A stretch of 64,000 nucleotides of DNA, from contig NZ_CP108067.1 of NCBI RefSeq assembly GCF_036178145.1, positions 5,332,001-5,396,000 of the forward strand, in the 5' to 3' direction. This document shows, piece by piece, positions 1 to 9,222 of the stretch; position 1 is the first letter of the stretch, and every line of letters starts with the position of its first letter. The position numbers were made by a program, and so were the translations under genes. The notes below the pieces were generated by a model, which worked only from the letters and a program-made list of their open reading frames with translations, was not told the origin of the DNA and did no database searches. This stretch comes from Streptomyces sp. NBC_00273 (GTDB lineage Bacteria > Actinomycetota > Actinomycetes > Streptomycetales > Streptomycetaceae).

Positions 1-2
1 CG

Positions 3-1142
3 TGGGCGCTGGTCCTGCCGGTGTTCGTCGCGATCGTCCTGCTGGGGTGGAGCGATCCGCAGGTTCCGGACCGCGGTACCTCCTGGGACGGATACCCGGC
101 CGCCGTCCTGTTGGTCGGCCTGCCCCTTTGGTACCGGATGATCCCGGCCGCGACCGTCCTGGCCACCCCCGCCCTGGCCGGGTACACGCTGTTCGAGCTG
201 GCCGGTCTGCCCGCGTCGGACGGTCCGGGCCGGGTCGGGTCCTGGCTGGTCGTCGCCTTGTGCGGCGCGGCCTTCACGGGGGCGCTGCTGCGGCTGCGGG
301 CCCGCCGCGCGCAGTGCGCCCTCGCGCTCGCCGCCGCCGGGGACGGCCGCCGGGAACTCCCCGACGAACTGCCCCGGCGCCACCGCCGCCGCGGCCTGCC
401 GATGATCCTGACCGGCGGCGGGCTCTGCCTCGCCGCGGCCGCCCTGCTCTGGTGGGCCCTGGCCCGGGACCTCGGCGCGGACCCGGAGCACCCGTACGAC
501 GCCACGGGACAGCAGGTCCTGGCCCTCTTGCTGCTGGTGCCCGCGACGGCGCTGCTCGGCCGGGGCGTCGGCGCCCGCCGCGCCGCCCGGCGCCTGCACG
601 CCGGACCGCAGCCCGCCCTCCGCGTCGGGATCCGGGGCGACTCCCTCACGTACAGCTGGCTGTACGCGGACGTCCGGGACACGTCCGGGAAGCCCCTGAT
701 CGCCTTCCGTGACGACGTGGAGAACACTGTCAGGCACGTACGGACCCTGCTCGGCGGTTCCGAGGAGCGGCTCCGCACCGAGCACCACGACGTCAACTGG
801 TTCTGCGAGCCGTTCGAGGCCGTCCTGTACTCCGCGCCCTTCGAGGGCGCGGAGGTCGTCCTGGAGTACGCGGCGTACTACGGCAACACCCGGATCACCA
901 CCAGCGTGCTGGCCGTACCGCTGCACCCGCGCCGCCGGCACGGCCTCAACCCGTGGCGCGCGGCCGGGCGCTCGGCCGTCCTGAAGGAACGGAAGGAGCG
1001 GGCGGCGCACCGGGCCAAGGCAGCCGAGAGCGGTTCCGGCACCTCCGGCTGCGGGACCTCCTCCAGCGGCTGCGGTAGCAGCAGCAGTTGCGGCAGCAGT
1101 TGTGGAAGCAGCTGCGGCGGCGGCTGCGGCGGCGGCGACTGA
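3..1142 (+). CDS. Membrane protein with Cys/Gly/Ser-rich tail (5' partial)
   Basis: The frame is open to the left edge, so the true start probably lies outside the window; the first in-window start is GTG at 21. The protein begins with about four hydrophobic segments, an Arg-rich cytoplasmic stretch, then two more membrane segments (LILTGGGLCLAAAALLWW-like and a Leu-rich one near 510-560). A soluble domain of about 150 residues follows. The last 30 residues are almost only Cys, Gly and Ser, with Cys in CG and CGGG steps. Such tails occur on actinobacterial integral membrane proteins of unknown function (family knowledge). No enzymatic motif is visible. It ends 17 bp before the next gene on the same strand, so co-transcription is possible. 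Confidence 0.7.
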   Translation, partial: WALVLPVFVAIVLLGWSDPQVPDRGTSWDGYPAAVLLVGLPLWYRMIPAATVLATPALAGYTLFELAGLPASDGPGRVGSWLVVALCGAAFTGALLRLRARRAQCALALAAAGDGRRELPDELPRRHRRRGLPMILTGGGLCLAAAALLWWALARDLGADPEHPYDATGQQVLALLLLVPATALLGRGVGARRAARRLHAGPQPALRVGIRGDSLTYSWLYADVRDTSGKPLIAFRDDVENTVRHVRTLLGGSEERLRTEHHDVNWFCEPFEAVLYSAPFEGAEVVLEYAAYYGNTRITTSVLAVPLHPRRRHGLNPWRAAGRSAVLKERKERAAHRAKAAESGSGTSGCGTSSSGCGSSSSCGSSCGSSCGGGCGGGD

Positions 1143-1159
1143 TCCGGCAGACTCGCCGC

Positions 1160-1948
1160 ATGGCATCCAGGACCCGCACCCGAACGTACGACCCCGCGAA
1201 GATCCGCGCGGCCGTCACCGCACAGTTCGCGCACGTCGTCGGGGCCGTGGCGGACCTCGGACCCGAACAGCTCGCCCGGCCCAGCGGGCTCGGGGACTGG
1301 ACCGTGGCCGAACTCGCCGGGCACATCGCCTGGATCGCCGACTCGCTGGCGGGGGGCCTGGCCCGCCCGCCCGCCGCCGTCGCGGAGCTGTCGGCGGTCG
1401 AGTGGCCCTTCGCCACCGCCTCCCTCGCCGGGAAGATCTCCGAGGCGGCCCGGGAGACCCTGACCGGGGCCCCGCTGCCCGAGCTGTACGACCGGGCGGC
1501 CGCCCGGATGGCGCAGGCGCTCGCGGCGAATCCGGGCGACCGCGTGCTGGACCTGTGGATCGGCGACATGACCCTGGCCGACTTCCTGGTCACCCGGACC
1601 GTGGAACTGGTGGTCCACACCGACGACCTGAACCGGGCCGCCGGACTGGACGTCCCGATCGACCGGCAGGCGCTGGCCGCCTGCACCCGGCTGCTCGCCG
1701 ACGCCCTGGCCCTCAAGGCCCCGGGCGGCTCCGTCGAGGTCCGCGTCCCGCCCTTCGCGGTGGTCCAGTGCGTCGAGGGCCCGCGGCACACCCGCGGCAC
1801 CCCGCCGAACGTGGTGGAGACCGACCCGCTGACCTGGATCCGGCTCGCCACCGGCCGTACGGGCTGGGCCACCGCCGTCGACGAGGCCCACGTACGGGCC
1901 AGTGGCGAGCGGGCCGATCTGTCGGCGCTGCTCCCGCTGATGAGCTGA
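1160..1948 (+). CDS. Maleylpyruvate isomerase / mycothiol-dependent DinB-like family protein
   Basis: 263 residues. The N-terminal half has the mycothiol-dependent metalloenzyme (DinB-like four-helix) pattern: GLGDWTVAELAGHIAWIAD supplies the first metal-binding His, and ELVVHTDDLNRA near residues 150-160 supplies a second His with acidic residues. Actinobacterial members of this fold act as maleylpyruvate isomerases or thiol transferases using mycothiol; the substrate here is unknown. I chose the ATG at 1160. Longer in-frame starts exist, but they encode an Arg-rich stretch overlapping the end of the previous gene. The stop is 11 bp before the next gene, whose Shine-Dalgarno sequence overlaps this stop, which suggests an operon. 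Confidence 0.7.
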   Translation: MASRTRTRTYDPAKIRAAVTAQFAHVVGAVADLGPEQLARPSGLGDWTVAELAGHIAWIADSLAGGLARPPAAVAELSAVEWPFATASLAGKISEAARETLTGAPLPELYDRAAARMAQALAANPGDRVLDLWIGDMTLADFLVTRTVELVVHTDDLNRAAGLDVPIDRQALAACTRLLADALALKAPGGSVEVRVPPFAVVQCVEGPRHTRGTPPNVVETDPLTWIRLATGRTGWATAVDEAHVRASGERADLSALLPLMS

Positions 1949-1959
1949 GGAGAAGAACC

Positions 1960-2811
1960 ATGGTGGAACCACTGCACCACCCGGTCCGTCCCAGGGACAT
2001 GCCCACCTTCCGGCACGTCCCCGCCCCCACGGCCCTGGCCCTCGTCCTCGTCCTCGCGCTCGCCCTGGCCGGCTGCGGCCGGGCCGAGGACGGCCGCAGC
2101 GCCCGGCTGCCCGACCCGGTGGGTTCCTGGGCCGTCGAGTCCCTGACCACGGGTGGCCGCACCCTGCACGCGCCCGAGACCGCCCACCTCGACATCGGCC
2201 GGAACCAGGTCAAGGGCAACTACGGCTGCAACGGCTTCACCGCGGTGGCGGCCTTCGCCGGTTCCTCCGCGGTGACCGTCACGCCCGGCGCCTCGACCAC
2301 CATGGCCTGCGCGGACATGGAGTTCGAGACGGCCTTCGCCAAGCTGTTCCAGGGCAAGTTGACGATCGACCGGGGTCCCGACCGGCTCACCCTGAAGACC
2401 GCCGACGGGAGCACCATCGCCATGACGTCGGCGCCCGCGGTCACGGACGCCCCGCTCACCACGACCGAGTGGACCGTGGAGTCCCTGGTCAGCGGTGGGA
2501 CCGCGGCCTCCCTGCCCGGCGAGGCGGCCGGGAAGGCACGGTTCACCATCGCCCCGGACCTCGCCGTGAGCGGCAACCTCGGCTGCAACCGGTTCAGCGC
2601 CCGGGCCACCGTCGACGGCTCCACGGTCACCTTCGGGCCGCTGACCTCGACCAAGATGGCCTGCGAGGGACCGGTGGGCGAGGTGGAGCGGACGCTGACC
2701 GAGCTGTTCGGCAGCGGCCCGCTCACCGCGAAGATCGAGGGCCGGACCCTCACCCTCACCGCACCCGACGGCAAGGGCCTGACCGCGAAGGCGGCCTCCG
2801 CCGCCGAGTGA
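1960..2811 (+). CDS. META-domain lipoprotein (HslJ-like)
   Basis: 283 residues. A long hydrophobic segment ends in a lipobox (LALAGC, Cys39), so it should be a lipid-anchored extracellular protein. Two tandem META (HslJ-like) domains follow, about residues 50-155 and 165-280. Each has the typical start 'GSWAVESL' or 'TEWTVESL', then 'GNYGCNGF' or 'GNLGCNRF', and 'TTMACADME' or 'TKMACEGP'. META domains are associated with heat-shock and stress lipoproteins; no catalytic activity is expected. The start at 1960 has a strong GAGGAGA ribosome site 8 bp upstream. The gene converges on the sulfatase with only 12 bp between the stops. Confidence 0.8.
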   Translation: MVEPLHHPVRPRDMPTFRHVPAPTALALVLVLALALAGCGRAEDGRSARLPDPVGSWAVESLTTGGRTLHAPETAHLDIGRNQVKGNYGCNGFTAVAAFAGSSAVTVTPGASTTMACADMEFETAFAKLFQGKLTIDRGPDRLTLKTADGSTIAMTSAPAVTDAPLTTTEWTVESLVSGGTAASLPGEAAGKARFTIAPDLAVSGNLGCNRFSARATVDGSTVTFGPLTSTKMACEGPVGEVERTLTELFGSGPLTAKIEGRTLTLTAPDGKGLTAKAASAAE

Positions 2812-2823
2812 CCCCGACGGCGG

Positions 2824-4257
2824 TCAGCCCGGGTAGGGCAGCAGCCCGGCGTCCACCTTCTCCCAGGCCGCCCGCAGCTGCGCCAGCCGGGCCGGCTCCG
2901 CGGCGGCCTTGTCGGCCTGCTCGCGGACGTCCCCGGACAGGTTGAACAGCTGGTCCTTGCCCGCCTTGCCGCGGTAGTACTTCCAGTCCCCGCGGCGCAG
3001 CGCCCGCTCGCCCCGGACCCGCCAGAACAGGTCCCGCTCGGCCACCTTCTCGCCGCGCAGCAGGTACCCGGCCAGGCTCACCCCGTCCAGCGGGTGGGCC
3101 CGGTCGGGCCGCGCCCCGGCCAGCTCCAGCAGCGTCGCCGTCCAGTCCGGGCTGAACACCGGGACGTGGCTGACCTGCCCGCCGTCCAGCCGGGCGGGCC
3201 AGCGCGCGATGTTGGGCACCCGGATCCCGCCCTCCTGGAGGGAGGCCTTGTTGCCGGACAGCGGCCAGTTGTACGAGAAGCGCTCGCCGCCGTTGTCGCT
3301 GGAGAAGACCACGAGGGTGTCCTCCTCCTGGCCGGAACGCTTCAGCGCCGCCAGCACCTTGCCGATCGAGCGGTCGAGGTCCTCGACCATCTCCTTGTAC
3401 TTCTCGACCGAGCCGCCGTCCTGGTGCCACAGGGCGCGCCCGTCGCCCGCCTTGATCCGTCGGACGATCTCGGCGCTCTGCTCGGTGTCCCCGTCGGCGA
3501 TCCACGGCCAGTGCGGGGTGGTGAAGTTGAGGTTCAGCAGCCACGGCTTGCCGTGGTGGTCGCGGGAGACGTACTCGCTCGCCCGCTCGGTGATGATCCG
3601 GGTGTAGTAGCGCAGGTCCTTGTACTCGGCGTCGCCCTCGTACAGGTCGTACTCACCGCCCAGGCCCAGCTTGGAGTAGTACTCCAGGGCGCCGCCGAAG
3701 TTGCCGAAGAACTCGTCCCAGCCGGACCTGGTCGGGCTGTAGTCGGGCAGGTAGCCCGCGTGCCACTTGCCGATCAACGCGGTGGAGTAGCCCGCGGACT
3801 TCAGCAGCGAGGCCAGCGTCGGGTGCGTGGGGTCCAGGCCGACCGACTTGTCGGCGATCGGCTCGGCCAGTCCGCCCGTGGTTCGGCCCGGGTAGCGCCC
3901 GGTGTAGAGGCTGAACCGGGTCGGCGAGCAGGTCGCGGAGCCCGAGTAGGCGTCCGTGAACCGGACGCCCTGGCGGGCGAGGCGGTCCAGGTTCGGGGTC
4001 TTGATGTGCGGGGAGCCGTACGAGGAGAGGTCGGCCCAGCCCAGGTCGTCGCCGAGGACGAACAGGATGTTCGGCCGGCGGGACGGCCGGGGCCGCCCGG
4101 CCCGGAACTCCCGCTCCTGCGGCAGGTTCTGCCCGTCCCCGGCGGCCGGGGAGGCGGCGGCCGGGGCGGCGCCCAGTCCCACCGCCGCGGCGGCCGCGCT
4201 CACGCCGACCGCACCGCCGAAGGCGCGCCGGGACAGGTTGGGTTCGTACGAGGTCAC
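2824..4257 (-). CDS. Tat-exported sulfatase (arylsulfatase family)
   Basis: 477 residues from the GTG at 4257, which has a GGAG ribosome site. The N-terminus has a twin-arginine signal (SRRAFGG, Arg10-Arg11) followed by an Ala-rich hydrophobic region, so export in folded form is expected. The mature enzyme begins with RPNILFVLGDD; Asp70 and Asp71 are metal ligands. The sulfatase signature CSPTR (Cys110) is complete, so Cys110 should be converted to formylglycine. 'DLDRSIGKVL' and 'SSDNGGERF' supply the remaining conserved metal and substrate residues. It hydrolyses a sulfate ester; the natural substrate is not visible in the sequence. No sulfatase-maturating enzyme gene lies nearby, so maturation would depend on a gene elsewhere. 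Confidence 0.85.
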   Translation of the reverse strand: MTSYEPNLSRRAFGGAVGVSAAAAAVGLGAAPAAASPAAGDGQNLPQEREFRAGRPRPSRRPNILFVLGDDLGWADLSSYGSPHIKTPNLDRLARQGVRFTDAYSGSATCSPTRFSLYTGRYPGRTTGGLAEPIADKSVGLDPTHPTLASLLKSAGYSTALIGKWHAGYLPDYSPTRSGWDEFFGNFGGALEYYSKLGLGGEYDLYEGDAEYKDLRYYTRIITERASEYVSRDHHGKPWLLNLNFTTPHWPWIADGDTEQSAEIVRRIKAGDGRALWHQDGGSVEKYKEMVEDLDRSIGKVLAALKRSGQEEDTLVVFSSDNGGERFSYNWPLSGNKASLQEGGIRVPNIARWPARLDGGQVSHVPVFSPDWTATLLELAGARPDRAHPLDGVSLAGYLLRGEKVAERDLFWRVRGERALRRGDWKYYRGKAGKDQLFNLSGDVREQADKAAAEPARLAQLRAAWEKVDAGLLPYPG

Positions 4258-4441
4258 GGGTACTCCAAGGCACGGCCCGTCGGCCCGCCCCGGGCGGCGC
4301 GGGACGGCGCGCGGCACGGCAGGGCGGGCTTCGGGCAGGGATCAGGAAAAGAAAAGAACGGAAAGCGGCGTGTGACTACGCAGAACAGCGACAGATGGCG
4401 CTCGCGACACGGACAAGGTCCACGTGCCGGCGCTCGACGAG

Positions 4442-4459
4442 GGTGACGGTACGGTCACC
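4442..4459. repeat. Inverted repeat GGTGAC-N6-GTCACC
   Basis: Six-base perfect arms around a six-base spacer that itself contains GTAC. It sits about 165 bp upstream of purF. It could be an operator or part of a terminator; nothing in the sequence identifies the binding protein. Confidence 0.35.
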
Positions 4460-4583
4460 GAGAGGCTGCATGGGGCGAGAGCCTGTACGAATGCCCATGC
4501 GCCTGTCAACAAGGGCATTCCGGATACCGAGACGGAATGGATCGGTCACCCTCTGTGCTGTGACATTTCCCGGCCGTCCCCAA

Positions 4584-4613
4584 TTCGGACCAGTGGTCGA
4601 TCTCGCCTACACT
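4584..4613 (+). promoter_or_regulatory. Candidate purF promoter (possibly leaderless)
   Basis: TTCGGA (4584-4589) and TACACT (4608-4613) are separated by 18 bp. The -10-like hexamer ends only 7 bp before the purF GTG at 4621, so the predicted transcript would start at or within a base or two of the start codon. The GGGAG at 4616-4620 is too close to act as a normal ribosome site. This is inference from spacing only. Confidence 0.4.
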
Positions 4614-4620
4614 CGGGAGC

Positions 4621-6138
4621 GTGCCTCGTGGTGATGGACGACTCAACCACGACCTGCTCCCCGGCGAAAAGGGCCCCCAGGACGCTTGCGGCGTCTTCGG
4701 TGTCTGGGCTCCGGGTGAAGAGGTCGCCAAGCTCACCTACTTCGGACTGTATGCCCTGCAGCACCGTGGACAAGAGTCCGCGGGAATCGCTGTGAGCAAC
4801 GGTTCCCAGATCCTCGTCTTCAAGGACATGGGCCTCGTTTCCCAAGTCTTCGACGAAACCTCTCTCGGCTCGCTCCAAGGTCATATCGCGGTCGGTCACG
4901 CCCGCTATTCGACCACCGGGGCCTCCGTCTGGGAGAACGCCCAGCCGACCTTCCGTGCGACCGCCCACGGCTCCATTGCCCTGGGTCACAACGGCAACCT
5001 GGTGAACACCGCCGAGCTTGCCGAGATGGTCGCCGACCTCCCCCGTCAGGACGGCCGTGCCACCCAGGTGGCCGCCACCAATGACACCGACCTGGTCACC
5101 GCCCTGCTCGCCGGTCAGACCGACGACGAGGGCAAGCCCCTGACCATCGAGGAGTCGGCCGCCAAGGTCCTGCCTCAGGTCAAGGGCGCCTTCTCCCTCG
5201 TCTTCATGGACGAGGGGACCCTCTACACCGCCCGTGACCCGCAGGGCATCCGCCCGCTGGTCCTCGGCCGCCTGGAGCGCGGCTGGGTGGTCGCGAGCGA
5301 GACCGCCGCCCTCGACATCTGCGGCGCCAGCTTCGTCCGCGAGGTCGAGCCGGGCGAGCTCATCGCGATCGACGAGAACGGTCTGCGCACCTCTCGATTC
5401 GCGGAAGCGAAGCCCAAGGGCTGTGTCTTCGAGTACGTCTACCTGGCGCGCCCGGACACCGACATCGCCGGCCGGAACGTCTACCTCTCGCGTGTCGAGA
5501 TGGGCCGGCGCCTGGCCAAGGAAGCCCCGGTCGACGCCGATCTGGTGATAGCGACGCCGGAATCCGGCACGCCCGCCGCCGTCGGGTACGCCGAAGCCAG
5601 CGGGATTCCGTACGGATCCGGCCTGGTCAAGAACGCCTACGTGGGTCGGACCTTCATCCAGCCCTCGCAGACGATCCGCCAGCTCGGCATCCGGCTCAAG
5701 CTCAACCCCCTCAAGGAAGTCATCCGGGGCAAGCGCCTGGTGGTCGTCGACGACTCGATCGTCCGCGGCAACACCCAGCGCGCCCTGGTCAAGATGCTCC
5801 GCGAGGCCGGCGCGGCGGAGGTCCACATCCGGATCTCCTCGCCGCCGGTGAAGTGGCCGTGCTTCTTCGGCATCGACTTCGCCACCCGGGCCGAGCTGAT
5901 CGCCAACGGCATGACGGTCGACGAGATCGCCACCTCCCTGGGCGCGGACTCGCTCTCGTACATCTCGCTCGACGCGATGGTCGAGGCGACCACGATCCAG
6001 AAGCCCAACCTCTGCCGTGCCTGCTTCGACGGCGAGTACCCGATGGAGCTGCCCGACCCGCAGCTCCTGGGCAAGCAGCTGCTGGAGTCCGAGCTCGCGG
6101 GCGGCACGGACGCCGCCGACGCGCTCCGCCGCCCGTAG
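4621..6138 (+). CDS. purF: Amidophosphoribosyltransferase
   Basis: 505 residues. Catalyses the first committed step of purine synthesis: PRPP plus glutamine gives 5-phosphoribosylamine. The N-terminal glutaminase domain has the nucleophile after a short propeptide (DACGVFGVW, Cys23), as in Bacillus-type enzymes that are cleaved to expose the Cys. 'LYALQHRGQESAGIA' and 'HARYSTTG' are typical. The C-terminal phosphoribosyltransferase domain has the PRPP loop VVVDDSIVRGNT. Late cysteines (including CRAC near residue 463) fit the 4Fe-4S-containing class. The GTG start at 4621 gives the conserved actinobacterial N-terminus. purM follows 91 bp downstream on the same strand, an arrangement common in actinobacteria. 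Confidence 0.96.
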   Translation: MPRGDGRLNHDLLPGEKGPQDACGVFGVWAPGEEVAKLTYFGLYALQHRGQESAGIAVSNGSQILVFKDMGLVSQVFDETSLGSLQGHIAVGHARYSTTGASVWENAQPTFRATAHGSIALGHNGNLVNTAELAEMVADLPRQDGRATQVAATNDTDLVTALLAGQTDDEGKPLTIEESAAKVLPQVKGAFSLVFMDEGTLYTARDPQGIRPLVLGRLERGWVVASETAALDICGASFVREVEPGELIAIDENGLRTSRFAEAKPKGCVFEYVYLARPDTDIAGRNVYLSRVEMGRRLAKEAPVDADLVIATPESGTPAAVGYAEASGIPYGSGLVKNAYVGRTFIQPSQTIRQLGIRLKLNPLKEVIRGKRLVVVDDSIVRGNTQRALVKMLREAGAAEVHIRISSPPVKWPCFFGIDFATRAELIANGMTVDEIATSLGADSLSYISLDAMVEATTIQKPNLCRACFDGEYPMELPDPQLLGKQLLESELAGGTDAADALRRP

Positions 6139-6229
6139 CCCTGGCTCAACCTGCGCCGGGCCCTGTCTTTGAGGCTTCTCCCAGGGCCCGGCACCACACG
6201 CAGTAACGACACGAAAGCTCTCTCCTGTC

Positions 6230-7300
6230 ATGACAGAGAAGACCACCGGTGCCAGCTACGCAGCCGCAGGCGTGGACATCGAAGCGGGCGACCGCGCCGT
6301 CGAGCTGATGAAGGAGTGGGTGAAGAAGACGCAGCGCCCCGAGGTCCTCGGCGGCCTCGGCGGCTTCGCCGGCCTCTTCGACGCCTCCGCCCTCAAGCGC
6401 TACGAGCGCCCGCTGCTCGCCTCGGCCACCGACGGCGTCGGCACCAAGGTGGACATCGCCCGCCAGCTCGGCGTGTACGACACCATCGGCCACGACCTGG
6501 TGGCGATGGTCATGGACGACATCGTCGTCTGTGGTGCCGAGCCGCTCTTCATGACCGACTACATCTGCGTCGGCAAGGTGCACCCCGAGCGTGTCGCGGC
6601 GATCGTCAAGGGCATCGCCGAGGGCTGTGTCCTCGCCGGATGCGCCCTGGTGGGCGGCGAGACCGCAGAGCACCCCGGCCTGCTGGGTCCGGACGACTTC
6701 GACGTGGCCGGTGCCGGAACGGGCGTCGTCGAGTACGACCGCCTGCTCGGCGCGGATCGCATCCGTACGGGTGACGCCGTCATCGCGATGGCGTCGTCCG
6801 GCCTTCACTCGAACGGGTACTCGCTGGTCCGCCACGTCCTCTTCGAGCGCGCCAAGATGTCGCTGGAGCAGCACGTGGAGGAGCTCGGCCGCACGCTCGG
6901 CGAGGAGCTCCTGGAGCCCACCAAGATCTACTCGCTGGACTGCATGGCCCTCACCCGTACGGCCGAGGTGCACGCCTACTCGCACATCACCGGCGGTGGC
7001 CTCGCGGCGAACCTGGCCCGGGTCATCCCGGACCACCTGCACGCCACGGTCGACCGTTCGACCTGGGCGCCCGGCGCCATCTTCGACCTGGTCGGCAAGG
7101 CCGGTCAGGTGGAGCAGCTGGAGCTGGAGAAGACCCTGAACATGGGCGTCGGCATGATGGCCGTCGTTCCGCAGGAGTCGGTGGACGTGGCGCTGACCGC
7201 GCTGGCCGACCGGGGTGTCGACGCATGGGTCGCCGGAGAGATCCTGGACCGCGGCGACCACACCGAAGGCGCGACCATGACCGGTTCCTACGCGAGCTGA
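6230..7300 (+). CDS. purM: Phosphoribosylformylglycinamidine cyclo-ligase (AIR synthetase)
   Basis: 356 residues, the normal length. Uses ATP to close the imidazole ring of FGAM to aminoimidazole ribonucleotide, the fifth step of purine synthesis. It starts with the conserved 'SYAAAGVDIEAGDRAVELMK'. The ATP-binding segment 'SATDGVGTKVDIA' is followed by 'DLVAMVMDDIVVCGAEPLF', and 'ALVGGETAEHPG' and 'SSGLHSNGYSLVR' are also present, all typical of the PurM/ThiL/SelD fold. It lies downstream of purF and is followed by a strong terminator, so purF-purM probably forms one unit. Confidence 0.96.
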   Translation: MTEKTTGASYAAAGVDIEAGDRAVELMKEWVKKTQRPEVLGGLGGFAGLFDASALKRYERPLLASATDGVGTKVDIARQLGVYDTIGHDLVAMVMDDIVVCGAEPLFMTDYICVGKVHPERVAAIVKGIAEGCVLAGCALVGGETAEHPGLLGPDDFDVAGAGTGVVEYDRLLGADRIRTGDAVIAMASSGLHSNGYSLVRHVLFERAKMSLEQHVEELGRTLGEELLEPTKIYSLDCMALTRTAEVHAYSHITGGGLAANLARVIPDHLHATVDRSTWAPGAIFDLVGKAGQVEQLELEKTLNMGVGMMAVVPQESVDVALTALADRGVDAWVAGEILDRGDHTEGATMTGSYAS

Positions 7301-7306
7301 GCAGCA

Positions 7307-7353
7307 CTGAAACCCGGCCCGGGGCGATGCCCTGGACCGGGTTTCAGCTTTTT
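7307..7353 (+). terminator. Rho-independent terminator after purM
   Basis: Arms CTGAAACCCGG (7307-7317) and CCGGGTTTCAG (7337-7347) are perfectly complementary, and a T-run follows at 7349-7353. The hairpin also lies downstream of the convergent DUF3073 gene and may stop both transcripts. Confidence 0.85.
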
Positions 7354-7379
7354 GTCTGTCGTGCAGACGCCTCAGGGCG

Positions 7380-7643
7380 TCAAGCGCCGCGACGCTGTGA
7401 CGACGGCCCGGACTCTTCGTCCTCGTCGTCGTCATCCGTGTTGTAGAGGTCCGCGTACCGAGCGTACGGGTCGTCCTCGTCCAGCTCGTCGTCGTCTACC
7501 TCGACCGGCTCGCTGACAGGCAGCGGTTCTACGGTCGATGCGCCCAGCTCGTTGGCCAGACGCGAGAGGTCAGTCCCGCCGCTGCTGTACTTCAGCTGGC
7601 GGGCGACCTTCGTCTGCTTGGCCTTTGCCCGGCCGCGCCCCAT
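7380..7643 (-). CDS. DUF3073 protein, small acidic-tailed
   Basis: 87 residues with the conserved actinobacterial start MGRGRAKAKQTKVARQLKYS. The basic N-terminal third is followed by an extremely acidic C-terminal half (DDDELDEDDPYARYADLYN, then DDDDEDEE). DUF3073 proteins are highly conserved in Streptomyces next to purM and have no known function. The ATG at 7643 is the only start that gives this N-terminus; longer in-frame extensions run into sequence antisense to other features. A nucleic-acid-binding role is possible from the basic head but unproven. Confidence 0.85.
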   Translation of the reverse strand: MGRGRAKAKQTKVARQLKYSSGGTDLSRLANELGASTVEPLPVSEPVEVDDDELDEDDPYARYADLYNTDDDDEDEESGPSSQRRGA

Positions 7644-7933
7644 GGCTCGACCCCCTCGGTGACGGGGCTCGACGGCCCCAGAGTCTGACACGCGTTCATG
7701 GTTCGGAGCGGGCTCTCCGTGGAGAGACCGTCCGTAGGGGTTTAACGGTACCTGCTTCCGCGGCCATACGGTACGCCGCCCGCATGACGCGCCCCGGTGC
7801 AGAACCAACAAGGCGCCCCGTCCTCGCTGGTCAGCTGCGATTTTAACCTTTTCCTGGCGGGCGACCCGCCGAAGTGCAGTGAGTTCCGTCTCGCCGCACC
7901 CCGGCGGGCGCACCCGGAAGCCCCGGGAAGGGC

Positions 7934-9043
7934 CTAGACGGCGCGCGCGGCGCGGCCGTCGGCCATCCGCTGTTCGGCGATCCGGTCGGCCGCAGCGGCC
8001 GGCGGAATGCCGTCCGCCTTCGCGCGAGCAAAGATCTCCAGGGTGGTGTCGAAGATCTTCGTGGCCTTGGCCTTGCAGCGGTCGAAGTCGAAGCCGCGCA
8101 GCTCGTCGGCGACCTGGATGACACCGCCCGCGTTGACCACGTAGTCGGGCGCGTAGAGGATCCCGCGGTCCGAGAGGTCCTTCTCGATGCCCGGGTGGGC
8201 GAGCTGGTTGTTCGCCGCGCCGCAGACGATCGTCGCGGTGAGCGCCGGGACGGTGTCGTCGTTCAGGGCGCCGCCGAGCGCGCACGGGGCGTAGATGTCC
8301 AGGCCCTCGGTGCGGATCAGCGCGTCCGTGTCGGCGACGGCGGTGACCTTGCCCGGGTGCTTGTCGAGGATCCGGCGGACGGACTCTTCCCGTACGTCCG
8401 TGATCACGACCTCGGCGCCGTCCTCCAGCAGGTGCTCGACCAGGTAGTGGCCGACCTTGCCGACACCGGCCACGCCGACCTTGCGGCCGCGCAGGGTCGG
8501 GTCGCCCCACAGGTGCTGGGCGCTGGCGCGCATGCCCTGGAAGACGCCGAAGGCGGTGAGGACCGAGGAGTCGCCCGCGCCGCCGTTCTCGGGGGAGCGG
8601 CCGGTCGCCCAGCGGGTCTCGCGGGCCACGACGTCCATGTCGGCCACGTAGGTGCCGACGTCGCAGGCGGTCACGTAGCGGCCGCCGAGGGATTCCACGA
8701 ACCGGCCGTAGGCCTGGAGCAGTTCCTCGCTCTTGATGACGTCCGGGTCACCGATGATCACGGCCTTGCCGCCGCCGAGGTCGAGACCGGCGAGGGCGTT
8801 CTTGTACGACATGCCGCGCGAGAGGTTCAGCGCGTCGAGGACGGCCTCCTCGTCGGAGGCGTACGCGTGGAAGCGCGTACCGCCGAGGGCGGGGCCCAGG
8901 GCGGTGGAGTGGATGGCGATGACGGCCTTCAGGCCGGTGGCGCGGTCCTGGCACAGCACGACTTGCTCGTGGCCGCCCTGCTCCGTACGGAACAGGGTGT
9001 GCAGGACGCCGTCGGTCATTTCGGTCACGGTGGTGACTCCCAT
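7934..9043 (-). CDS. vdh: Valine/leucine dehydrogenase (NAD-dependent)
   Basis: 369 residues. Oxidative deamination of branched-chain L-amino acids (valine in Streptomyces) to 2-oxo acids, feeding acyl-CoA precursors into metabolism. The dimerisation/catalytic domain has '[14 protein letters not shown]' and the catalytic Lys region [13 protein letters not shown] (Lys93). The nucleotide domain has the [11 protein letters not shown] dinucleotide loop near residues 190-200 and '[12 protein letters not shown]'. Length and motifs match Glu/Leu/Phe/Val dehydrogenases. By synteny with S. coelicolor (bldC neighbourhood, from memory) I assign valine dehydrogenase; leucine activity cannot be excluded. 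It is divergent from the next gene over 179 bp, where its promoter should lie. Confidence 0.9.
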   Translation of the reverse strand: MGVTTVTEMTDGVLHTLFRTEQGGHEQVVLCQDRATGLKAVIAIHSTALGPALGGTRFHAYASDEEAVLDALNLSRGMSYKNALAGLDLGGGKAVIIGDPDVIKSEELLQAYGRFVESLGGRYVTACDVGTYVADMDVVARETRWATGRSPENGGAGDSSVLTAFGVFQGMRASAQHLWGDPTLRGRKVGVAGVGKVGHYLVEHLLEDGAEVVITDVREESVRRILDKHPGKVTAVADTDALIRTEGLDIYAPCALGGALNDDTVPALTATIVCGAANNQLAHPGIEKDLSDRGILYAPDYVVNAGGVIQVADELRGFDFDRCKAKATKIFDTTLEIFARAKADGIPPAAAADRIAEQRMADGRAARAV

Positions 9044-9222
9044 GGAAGAGATGCGGCGGAAAGACGCCCGCCCTGCGGGTGGGGGAGGGCGTGCTGGGAG
9101 CAGAGTAAGACCTGGGGGCCGCCCGTAGGTGACCTGTCCGAGGATCGAAACACTCCCGTGGTCTGCGGGTGCGGGGGCGCTCCGGAGGTGAACCGGACCC
9201 TGCGGAAGGGCAGTACGAGAGC

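Larger units (their letters stand above)
4258..4620. other. Divergent intergenic region, sulfatase / purF
   Basis: This 363-bp region is shared by two divergent genes. I see no convincing coding sequence. It holds a near-palindrome (4442-4459) and a plausible purF promoter next to the purF start (both listed separately). Base composition is lower in GC close to purF, as expected of a promoter. Confidence 0.6.
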
